This document shows positions 1-6,613 of a stretch of 11,319 nt of DNA, one piece after another. The stretch is from Pseudomonadota bacterium (GTDB lineage Bacteria; Pseudomonadota; Gammaproteobacteria; Acidiferrobacterales; Sulfurifustaceae): contig CP070641.1 of NCBI GenBank assembly GCA_020354085.1, forward strand, positions 138,422-149,740. Reading direction: 5' to 3'. The notes beneath the pieces were generated by a model. It worked only from the letters and a program-made list of their open reading frames with translations, ran no database searches and had not been told where the DNA came from. How positions within the stretch are numbered: the first letter of the stretch is position 1; every line of letters starts with the position of its first letter. The translations under genes were made by a program, and so were the position numbers.

Positions 1-236
1 TCGTAAGCGAGCATGCAACGCTAGCGGCCGGTTTGGCGTCTGAAGGTCTGCGCCAAGAGCGCCGCGCACTTCGACTCTTGCCGCAGGACCTGACGGCAAA
101 TTGGCTGGACACTACCACGCTCGAGCTGCGTTTCGGCTTGCCGGCGGGTAGCTATGCGACGGTGCTGCTACGGGAATTGATAGACTACCAAGATGCGACG
201 CGCGGCGACCGCGCGCCAGTGTCGGCAGAGAACTAG
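1..236 (+). CDS. truD: tRNA pseudouridine synthase D, C-terminal part (5' end outside window)
   Basis: This frame is open from the window edge to the TAG at 234-236 and gives the last 77 or so residues of a protein of roughly 350 residues. The C-terminus matches what I know of TruD: an RRALRLLPQDL stretch, then TLELRFGLPAGSYATVLLREL, of which the PAGSYAT and LREL parts are the most typical. TruD converts U13 of tRNA-Glu to pseudouridine in the cytoplasm. The catalytic Asp lies in the missing N-terminal part, so activity cannot be judged here. A TTG at 33-35 could look like a start, but the frame continues upstream without a stop and family length rules it out. The final dozen residues (after LRELIDYQD) look like an unconserved tail. 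The gene converges on the next one with a 4-base overlap and leaves no room for a terminator. Confidence 0.85.
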   Translation, partial: VSEHATLAAGLASEGLRQERRALRLLPQDLTANWLDTTTLELRFGLPAGSYATVLLRELIDYQDATRGDRAPVSAEN

Positions 237-3200
237 AGCAATACGCGCTCGATCCCGCCGTGCTGCGCGGCGGCGACAAACTTCTCTTGCCAACCCGCGC
301 CCAGCAGATGGTTGGCGAGTTCGACGACGATGTAGTTCGCCTGCAGACCGGTGTCGGGCGCATAACGCGCTAGTCCCTGTTGGCAGGCGGGACACGACGT
401 CAGTAGCTTCACATCACCGTTGACTGCACGCGTGCTCCCGGTCAGGCGCTCGACGCCCTGCTGCAGCTCTTGTTGTTTGCGAAAGCGTACCTGCGTGGCG
501 ATGTCCGGGCGCGCGACCGCGAGCGTGCCGGCCTCGCCGCAGCACCGATCGGAAAGCACAACCTCGGCGCCCATCAAAGTCGCCGCCACCTTGGTCGGGC
601 TGTAGAGCTTCATCGGTGTGTGGCAGGGATCGTGGTAGAGGTACTTCGTCCGGTCGGCGCCGTTCAAGCGCACGCCCTTTTCCATCAAATACTCATGGAT
701 GTCCATCAGACGGCTGCCGGGAAAGATCTTGTTGAACTGGTAGTGCATGAGCTGATCAATGCAGGTGCCGCACGACACCAATACGGTTTTAATATCGAGA
801 TAGTTGAGCGTGTTGGCCACGCGGTGAAACAGCACTTGGTTGTTGACCGAGATCGTCTTACCCTTGGCAGCGTCACCGCCCGATAGCTGCGGGTAGCCGC
901 AGCACAGATACCCCGGCGGTAGCACGGTTTGGGCGCCGAGATCATAGAGCATGGCGAGTGTGGCAAGTCCCACTTGGCTGAACAGGCGCTCCGAGCCGCA
1001 ACCGGGAAAATAGAACACCGCGTCGCTATCCTCCGTGACCTTGGCGGGGTCGCGCAGGATCGGAATCATCCTTTCGTCTTCCACGCCGAGCAGCGCGCGG
1101 GTGGTGCGCGACGGCATGGCGTAAGGTAGCGGTTTGCGCATGAAGTGAATCGCTTGCGCTACCGCCTTGGGCCTGCCGCCGGTGGCACGCGGTGCGCGTT
1201 TGCCCCCGACCAGCTGAGCAGCCTTTGCCAGGCGGTGAGCCAGGCGCTGCATTGGATAGCCCCAGCCCACCAGCGTTTGGCGCATCAGCTTGATCACCGC
1301 CGGGTCGGTGACGTTGAGGAAGGCCATGGAGACGCGCGTGCCGAGCGCTATGCGCTTGCGGCCGTGCGCCCGCAACACTGTGCGCATGCGAATGGACACG
1401 TCGCCGAAGTCGATGTCGACCGGGCAGGGCTTGAGGCACTTGTGGCAGACCGTGCAATGGTCGGCAACATCGTTCATCTCGTCGAAGTGGCGCACCGACA
1501 CGCCTCGGCGGGTTTGCTCTTCGTACAGAAACGCCTCGATGATGAGGCCGGTGGCCAGGATCTTGTTGCGCGGTGAGTAGAGCAGGTTGGCGCGCGGGAT
1601 GTGGGTATTGCACTCGGGTTTGCACTTGCCGCAACGCAGGCAGTTCTTGACCAGATTGTTGAGCTCGCCGAGTTCACTCGCCTCGAGGATCAGTGCCTCT
1701 TGCTCGACCAAGCGCAGTGACGGCGTGTAGGCGTCATCGAGCCCGGCGCCGATGCGTAGCTTGCCGGGGTTGAACACGTCCTTGGGATCGACCTTTTGCT
1801 TGTACTCGGCAAAGGCACGCACGATATCGGGGTCCAAGTACTTCATCTTGGTCACGCCGATACCGTGCTCGCCGGAAATGACGCCGCCCAGGGACCGCGC
1901 CAAGTCCATCACGCGGTCGACCAGGCGATTAGCCTCATTGAGCATCGCATAGTCATTGGAGTTGACCGGGATGTTGGTGTGCACATTACCGTCGCCGGCG
2001 TGCATGTGGGTGGCGACAAACAGACGGCTGGCGCGGTGGCGCGCATGGATGGTATCGAGCCGCGCACGCACGCCGGCGAACTCTTCGCCCCAAAAGATTT
2101 CCTTCAACGGCCGCTCGACCGATTGACGGTACGAGATGCGCAGTGCCCGGCGTTGCAGCAGTCGAAACAGGGTATCACCCGGTTTGGCTCGTGTGCGCGC
2201 GGCGTCATCGAGCAGATCAAGGAAGCGCGCGGCCTCGGCATCCATTTGTTCGAGGATGGCGGTCCAACGCGCACGGATGAATTGCAACTGACTGCGCGCT
2301 GCGGCGCGCTTTGATTCGAAGGTGGCCTCGGCCTCTGGATCGGCGTTGTCTTCCGGGGCCTGGCCGGCGACCACCTGATGGCGCTCGGGCATGTCGCTCG
2401 CGAGATAGTCGAGCACAGCATCGACCATGGCGATCTTGTTGCGCGTCGACATCTCGATGTTCATACGCTCGATGCCGTCGTTGTACTCCGGCAGGCGTTC
2501 GAGCGGGATCACCACGTCTTCGTTGACCTTGAAGGCGTTAGTATGCGCAGCAATCGCCGCAGTGCGGGCGCGGTCTGCCCAGAAACGCTTGCGCGCCTCG
2601 GGGCTGACTGCGATGAAACCTTCGGCCTCGCGCGCATTGGCAAGACGCACCACGGCCGAAGCCGCGGCGGCGACCGCCGCCTCATTGTCGCCCACCAGAT
2701 CGATCAGCAGCACCATCTTGGGCAACTCAGCGCGTGTCGACTTGGGCGAGTACTTGACCGCCCGCACGTATCGTTCATCAAGGTGCTCCATGCCGGCGAG
2801 CTGCACGTCGGTGAGCCCGTCGACGTAGCGCTTGCTCTCGACGATCGCCGGCACCGCTTCGTGCAGGTCCGCGCCGAAAAACTCGAGACACACGGTACGC
2901 ACGTGCGCCGGCATCCGATGCAGTACAAAGCAAGCCGAGGTGATGATGCCGTCGCAACCTTCCTTCTGAATGCCGGGCAGACCGCCCAGGTACTTATCGG
3001 TTACGTCCTTGCCGAGCCCGTGCTTGCGCAGGCTCGCGCCCGGAATGGTCAGGACTTCGGGTGCGCCGAGCGGCCGGCGGTCGCGCGTATAGCGCGTGAC
3101 GCGAAAGCGTACCGTTTCCTGCTCATGAATCTTGCCGAGGTTGTGATCGAGGCGCTCGACCTCGAGCCAGTCTGCATCCGGGGTGACCATGCGCCACGAC

Positions 3201-4096
3201 GCGAGATTGTCGAGCGTCGTGCCCCACAGCACCGCCTTTTTGCCACCGGCGTTCATGGCGATGTTGCCACCGATGCAGGAGGCGTCTTGCGAAGTGGGAT
3301 CGACGGCAAATGCGCAGCCGGCCGCCGCCGCGCTTTTGCTCACGCGGCGGGTCACCACACCGGCCTCCGCGCGTATGGTCGTTACCTCGCCATCGACGCC
3401 AGGCAGCGGGCGGCGCTCGACGGCGCTCAGGGCCTCGAGCTTTTCGGTGTTGATTACCACCGTATCGGCGCGCAGCGGGATGGCCGAGCCAGTGTAGCCG
3501 GTGCCGCCGCCGCGCGGGATGATGCTGAGTCCCAGCTCGATGCAGGCTGCGACGATGTCGGCGACCTCGTGCTCGCTTTCGGGGCTGACAACGACGAGTG
3601 GGAACTCGACACGCCAGTCGGAGTCTTCGGTCACGTGCGAGACGCGCGCGATGCCGCTGAAATCAACATTGTCGCGGCGCGTGACGTGCGCCAGCCGCCG
3701 GCGCACCCGCCGGCGCAGCTCTTCTTGTTTGGGAAACCAGGCCTCGAACTGCGCCACTGCTTCGCGCGCCCGCGCCGCGAGTTTGAGCGCAAGCGGGTTA
3801 TTCTGGGCGCGTGCGACGATCTGGTTTAAACGATGATGCAGGGCCTCGACCAGCAGGGCGCGTCGCCGCCGGTTGTCGAGTAAGTCGTCTTGCAGGAAGG
3901 GGTTGCGGTTGACTACCCAGATGTCGCCCAACACTTCGAACAGCATGCGTGCCGAGCGCCCGGTGACGCGTTGCCCACGCAGCTCGTGCAACACGTCCCA
4001 CATTTCCGGTCCGAGCAGGCGCATCACGATCTCGCGATCGGAAAACGAGGTGTAGTTATAGGGGATCTCGCGCAGGCGAGCAGGTGTGCCGGTCAT
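233..4096 (-). CDS. Fused FAD-linked 2-hydroxyacid dehydrogenase / Fe-S / CCG-domain oxidoreductase (DUF3683 N-terminus)
   Basis: This 1287-residue cytoplasmic or membrane-associated flavoprotein probably oxidises a D-2-hydroxyacid (D-lactate, glycolate or D-2-hydroxyglutarate) and passes electrons through Fe-S centres to the respiratory chain. Visible domains: a DUF3683-like N-terminus (about 1-150, with IPYNYTSFSDREIV); an FAD-binding PCMH fold (about 165-395, with PRGGGTGYTGSAIPL at 194-208); and an FAD-oxidase C domain (about 400-785). The C domain includes HAGDGNVH (699-706) and SGEHGIG (741-747); H699, H706 and E743 match the metal ligands of D-2-hydroxyglutarate dehydrogenases. Two 4Fe-4S motifs follow: C819/C822/C825/C829 and C881/C884/C887/C891. 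Two CCG units of the HdrD/GlpC type come next: C1033, C1065-C1066, C1109, C1112, then C1158, C1185-C1186, C1235, C1238. It is longer than E. coli YdiJ (about 1018) through the N-terminal domain and a charged insert near 570-640. The ATG is chosen because the DUF3683 start is conserved; no clear ribosome site precedes it. The domain call is firm; the substrate is not known. Confidence 0.9.
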   Translation of the reverse strand: MTGTPARLREIPYNYTSFSDREIVMRLLGPEMWDVLHELRGQRVTGRSARMLFEVLGDIWVVNRNPFLQDDLLDNRRRRALLVEALHHRLNQIVARAQNNPLALKLAARAREAVAQFEAWFPKQEELRRRVRRRLAHVTRRDNVDFSGIARVSHVTEDSDWRVEFPLVVVSPESEHEVADIVAACIELGLSIIPRGGGTGYTGSAIPLRADTVVINTEKLEALSAVERRPLPGVDGEVTTIRAEAGVVTRRVSKSAAAAGCAFAVDPTSQDASCIGGNIAMNAGGKKAVLWGTTLDNLASWRMVTPDADWLEVERLDHNLGKIHEQETVRFRVTRYTRDRRPLGAPEVLTIPGASLRKHGLGKDVTDKYLGGLPGIQKEGCDGIITSACFVLHRMPAHVRTVCLEFFGADLHEAVPAIVESKRYVDGLTDVQLAGMEHLDERYVRAVKYSPKSTRAELPKMVLLIDLVGDNEAAVAAAASAVVRLANAREAEGFIAVSPEARKRFWADRARTAAIAAHTNAFKVNEDVVIPLERLPEYNDGIERMNIEMSTRNKIAMVDAVLDYLASDMPERHQVVAGQAPEDNADPEAEATFESKRAAARSQLQFIRARWTAILEQMDAEAARFLDLLDDAARTRAKPGDTLFRLLQRRALRISYRQSVERPLKEIFWGEEFAGVRARLDTIHARHRASRLFVATHMHAGDGNVHTNIPVNSNDYAMLNEANRLVDRVMDLARSLGGVISGEHGIGVTKMKYLDPDIVRAFAEYKQKVDPKDVFNPGKLRIGAGLDDAYTPSLRLVEQEALILEASELGELNNLVKNCLRCGKCKPECNTHIPRANLLYSPRNKILATGLIIEAFLYEEQTRRGVSVRHFDEMNDVADHCTVCHKCLKPCPVDIDFGDVSIRMRTVLRAHGRKRIALGTRVSMAFLNVTDPAVIKLMRQTLVGWGYPMQRLAHRLAKAAQLVGGKRAPRATGGRPKAVAQAIHFMRKPLPYAMPSRTTRALLGVEDERMIPILRDPAKVTEDSDAVFYFPGCGSERLFSQVGLATLAMLYDLGAQTVLPPGYLCCGYPQLSGGDAAKGKTISVNNQVLFHRVANTLNYLDIKTVLVSCGTCIDQLMHYQFNKIFPGSRLMDIHEYLMEKGVRLNGADRTKYLYHDPCHTPMKLYSPTKVAATLMGAEVVLSDRCCGEAGTLAVARPDIATQVRFRKQQELQQGVERLTGSTRAVNGDVKLLTSCPACQQGLARYAPDTGLQANYIVVELANHLLGAGWQEKFVAAAQHGGIERVLL

Positions 4097-4104
4097 CGAA
4101 GGTT

Positions 4105-4118
4105 ACGGGGCGCCCCGT
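4105..4118. repeat. Perfect 14-base palindrome ahead of the oxidoreductase start
   Basis: ACGGGGCGCCCCGT equals its own reverse complement. It lies 9-22 bases upstream of the oxidoreductase ATG and downstream of that gene's putative -10 box, so it would sit in the 5' untranslated region. It could be a regulator site, or a hairpin in the mRNA that limits access to a start lacking a good ribosome site. The repeat itself is certain; any function is inference. Confidence 0.45.
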
Positions 4119-4137
4119 GCACGAGTTGCAGGTTCAC

Positions 4138-4143
4138 ATTGTA
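4138..4143 (-). promoter_or_regulatory. Candidate -10 box (TACAAT) for the oxidoreductase gene
   Basis: The minus strand reads TTGCTACAATG here, a good sigma-70 -10 hexamer. It would place the start of transcription near 4131 and leave a leader of about 35 bases to the ATG at 4096. No convincing -35 hexamer is found at 16-18 bases spacing, so the call rests on the -10 and its position in the divergent gap. Confidence 0.35.
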
Positions 4144-4215
4144 GCAATGCGGCCGCGGGTTAACGAAGGACTCGCGCTTTCCCGTAGTGGCTACCGGGTC
4201 AATCACGCCACCCGC

Positions 4216-4221
4216 TACAAT
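4216..4221 (+). promoter_or_regulatory. Candidate -10 box (TACAAT) for murI
   Basis: CGCTACAATGCG on the + strand is a strong -10 context and mirrors the minus-strand box at 4138-4143. Transcription would begin near 4228, giving a leader of about 68 bases before the murI ATG at 4296. That start point lies downstream of the in-frame GTG at 4224, which argues against the longer MurI start. No good -35 is visible. Confidence 0.4.
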
Positions 4222-4245
4222 GCGTGCCAGCAAGGCATTCCCGAC

Positions 4246-4293
4246 ATGAAGACCTCAACGCACGCGGCAGCAGCAAGAGTGGCAAGCCATTGA
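4246..4293 (+). other. Possible 15-codon upstream ORF in the murI leader
   Basis: An ATG at 4246 opens a 15-codon frame (MKTSTHAAAARVASH) that ends with TGA at 4291-4293, two bases before the murI ATG. An AAGG lies 10 bases upstream of the ATG, a poor but possible ribosome site. The close stop/start spacing would allow translational coupling to murI, which itself lacks a clear ribosome site. There is no homology support, and a chance frame of this length is common in GC-rich DNA. Confidence 0.15.
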
Positions 4294-4295
4294 GC

Positions 4296-5093
4296 ATGAA
4301 CGCGCGCTTGCCCATCGGCGTATTTGATTCCGGTATCGGCGGGCTCACGGTGGTGCGGGCTCTGGCCGCACGGCTGCCACACGAGAACATCGCGTATTTC
4401 GGCGATACGGCGCGCGTTCCCTACGGCGTGAAGTCGGTCGAGACGATCGCCCATTACGCCACCCAAATCACGACATTTCTGCTCGACAAGCAGGTCAAAC
4501 TCTTAATTGTCGCCTGCAATACCATGGCGGCAGTCGCCAGCCAGGCAATCCGCGATTTGTCGCCGGTGCCGGTGCTGGATGTGATCGATGCCGGCGCGCG
4601 CGCGGCGGTGCGCGCGACGCGCAGCGGCCGAATCGGCGTCATCGGCACGATCGCGACGATCAACAGCGCCGCGTACACGAGCGCGATCCACGCGCACGAT
4701 GCCGCCGTGCAGGTCGTGCCCCGAGCCTGCCCCTTGTTCGTGCCATTGATAGAGGAGGGCTGGCTTGACCATCGCGTCACGCGCCTGACGGCCGAGGAGT
4801 ACTTGATACCCCTGGTTCAGCAGGACATCGATACCTTGGTGCTGGGCTGCACGCACTACCCGCTTCTGAAGCCGCTGCTGCAGGAGGTGGTGGGCGGCGA
4901 GGTGACATTGATCGATTCGGCGGACACCGTGAGCGAACAGGCGGCCGCGTTGCTCGCGTCCCAGGCGCTCGCCAACCCCGGAACGGCCGTGGATTATCAA
5001 TACTATGTCACTGACGTGCCGCAGCGCTTTCAGCAAGTCGGCGAGCGTTTTTTGGGGCGCGCGCTCGCGCCCGTGCATGTTGTGAACTGGTGA
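4296..5093 (+). CDS. murI: Glutamate racemase
   Basis: MurI interconverts L- and D-glutamate in the cytoplasm, supplying D-Glu for peptidoglycan. The 265-residue length is typical. Family motifs are intact: FDSGIGGL near the N-terminus (D11, S12), FGDTARVPYG at 35-44, VACNT with catalytic C74, and LGCTHYPLL with catalytic C185 and H187. The two cysteines are the acid/base pair of the cofactor-independent racemase. The ATG at 4296 is preferred over an in-frame GTG at 4224: the extra 24 residues have no family counterpart, conserved sequence (PIGVFDSG) begins six residues after this ATG, and the likely transcription start lies downstream of the GTG. The ribosome site is weak. The gene is transcribed away from the oxidoreductase gene and ends 12 bases from the convergent cyclase gene. 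No intrinsic terminator separates them. Confidence 0.95.
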   Translation: MNARLPIGVFDSGIGGLTVVRALAARLPHENIAYFGDTARVPYGVKSVETIAHYATQITTFLLDKQVKLLIVACNTMAAVASQAIRDLSPVPVLDVIDAGARAAVRATRSGRIGVIGTIATINSAAYTSAIHAHDAAVQVVPRACPLFVPLIEEGWLDHRVTRLTAEEYLIPLVQQDIDTLVLGCTHYPLLKPLLQEVVGGEVTLIDSADTVSEQAAALLASQALANPGTAVDYQYYVTDVPQRFQQVGERFLGRALAPVHVVNW

Positions 5094-5105
5094 CGGCGCG
5101 CCCGC

Positions 5106-6224
5106 CTACCGCGGCCGCAGTTCAAGAATGTCGAAGGCAGGGATGGGGTGACTGAAACCGCGTAGTGTCAGATCGCCGAGCGGTTTCACTTGCGCGCGGT
5201 GCTTGATGGCACGCAGGGTGTTTTGATCGGTTAGTGCCTGACCGGCGCGCGCTTCGGCGCACAGCCGCGCGGCCAGGTTGGTGACGCTACCGATGGCGGC
5301 GTAGTCCGAGCGCCCCTCGAAGCCAATGGCGCCCAGCGTCGCTTGACCCTGGGCAATGCCAAACCCAAAGTCGAGCTCGAAGCCGCGTGCGTTCCAGCGT
5401 TCCACCAGGCGGCGGATGCGCGCACGCATGGCGAGCGCCATCGCAACCGCGCGCCCGACCGGATCGTCGATCGGTAGCGGATCGTTGAAGAACACCATGA
5501 TGCCATCGCCGGCGAAGCGCTCGAGCGTGCCTTCGTATTCAAGGATCAGTTCCCCCATCGCCGCGTGGTACTCGCGCAGCACGCGCATCACCTCATCGGG
5601 TTCGGCAACCTCGGCGAAATGGGTAAAGCCGCGCAGGTCGAGAAATACAACGGTGATCTCGCGGCGATGGCTGATGAGCGGATCTTCGGTGCCGCCGCGG
5701 ATGATGAGTTCGGCCAGCTGCGGTGAGAAAAACCGCTTGAGTCGGCTGAGGCGCTCGAGTTGCGCGACCTGCTCCTCGACGCGCTTGAGCAACTCCTTGT
5801 TCCAGTGCGCCAGCTCTTGCGCCTGGGCCTCGACCGTATCATGCAGGTCCTTGATGCGTAGCAGCGAACGCACCCGCGCGAGCAATTCCGCGTGACTGAA
5901 CGGTTTGGTGATGAAGTCATCGGCCCCGGACTCGATGCCTTTGACGCGTTCGCTGGTCGGATCGAGCGCCGTCACCATAATCACGGGCAGCATGCGGGTG
6001 GCGGGATTCGTGCGGATGCGCCGGCACACCTCGTAGCCGTCGAGACCGGGCATCACGACATCGAGCAGCACCAAGTCGGGCGCCGAGTCGGCAATGGCGG
6101 CCAGCGCCTGCTCGCCGCTGCTCGCGCCCTGAACCTGATAGCCCTTGGCGGCGAGCAGATCGACGAGCAGCTTCACATTCTGCGTGATGTCATCGACCAC
6201 CAAGATATGTGCCGGCGCCTTCAC
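5106..6224 (-). CDS. Response regulator fused to a class III adenylate/guanylate cyclase domain
   Basis: This 372-residue cytoplasmic protein has three parts. The receiver (about 5-122) has the D11-D12 acidic pair, phospho-acceptor D55, T85 and K107. A helical linker (about 126-165) looks like a signalling coiled coil and ends in RFFSPQLAELI. The cyclase homology domain (about 188-368) keeps both metal aspartates, D196 in FLDLRGFT and D240 in FAGDG, and the transition-state N316/R320 in NLAAR. The position usually holding the base-selecting Lys (four before D240) is R236, and the position usually Asp or Thr is Ala (A309 in DYAAIG). The product (cAMP, cGMP or none) therefore cannot be assigned. 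The start is a GTG whose GTGA overlaps the stop of the preceding response regulator. No Shine-Dalgarno is present, so it is probably translated by coupling. Phosphorylation by the adjacent kinase presumably sets cyclase activity. This is the last gene of the four-gene overlapping unit. Confidence 0.9.
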   Translation of the reverse strand: MKAPAHILVVDDITQNVKLLVDLLAAKGYQVQGASSGEQALAAIADSAPDLVLLDVVMPGLDGYEVCRRIRTNPATRMLPVIMVTALDPTSERVKGIESGADDFITKPFSHAELLARVRSLLRIKDLHDTVEAQAQELAHWNKELLKRVEEQVAQLERLSRLKRFFSPQLAELIIRGGTEDPLISHRREITVVFLDLRGFTHFAEVAEPDEVMRVLREYHAAMGELILEYEGTLERFAGDGIMVFFNDPLPIDDPVGRAVAMALAMRARIRRLVERWNARGFELDFGFGIAQGQATLGAIGFEGRSDYAAIGSVTNLAARLCAEARAGQALTDQNTLRAIKHRAQVKPLGDLTLRGFSHPIPAFDILELRPR

Positions 6225-6613
6225 AATTGCGAGTGGGAGGATGTTCGCGCCAGTAGCCGCTCTACTGCCGCCAACATGTCCTTGAGTGAGACCGGTTTCT
6301 GCAGGTAGTCGTCGAAACCAGCGTCGTGGATTCGCTGCACCTCTTGGCCCATGACCGAGGCGGTGACCGCCATGACGGGAATGGCGCGGGTGCCGCCGTT
6401 ATCGCGCAGTCGCCGCAGCGTCTCCACGCCGTCGATGCCGGGCAATTGAATGTCCATCATGACGAGCTGCGGTCGCTGGGCGGTGGCAAGCGCAAGTCCC
6501 TCCTCGCCGGAATTGGCCTCCAGCACCTGATAGCCATGATGGCTCAAGACATCGCGCAGGAGCTTACGGTTGCGCGCGTTGTCTTCGACGATCAGGATAG
6601 TTTCCTTGCTCAT
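6221..6613 (-). CDS. Single-domain response regulator (CheY/DivK-like receiver)
   Basis: The 130 residues are a receiver domain and nothing else: E10-D11 acidic pair, phospho-acceptor D54 in MMDIQLPG, T84 and K106 in the QKPVS motif. No DNA-binding or enzymatic domain follows, so it should act through protein contacts or pass phosphate on. It starts with ATG overlapping the kinase stop (ATGA), with a GGAG on the minus strand (6619-6622) five bases upstream. It lies between the histidine kinase and the receiver-cyclase, so the kinase is its likely phosphodonor. It may compete with, or sink phosphate from, the receiver-cyclase; that role is inferred from context only. Confidence 0.9.
   Translation of the reverse strand: MSKETILIVEDNARNRKLLRDVLSHHGYQVLEANSGEEGLALATAQRPQLVMMDIQLPGIDGVETLRRLRDNGGTRAIPVMAVTASVMGQEVQRIHDAGFDDYLQKPVSLKDMLAAVERLLARTSSHSQL

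Noticed and set aside
2378..3829. 483-codon open frame on the + strand inside the oxidoreductase gene
   Set aside because: It is antisense to a gene with clear domains and intact cysteine motifs. Long antisense frames are expected in GC-rich coding DNA, and the translation shows no family pattern.
4224..4295. Longer MurI beginning at GTG 4224
   Set aside because: The extra 24 residues have no family counterpart, and the likely transcription start (near 4228) is downstream of this codon.
5055..5072. Perfect 7-base-pair GC hairpin at the 3' end of murI, considered as a terminator
   Set aside because: The T-run lies before the stem on the + strand, and on the minus strand the stem is followed by A residues. 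Neither direction makes an intrinsic terminator.
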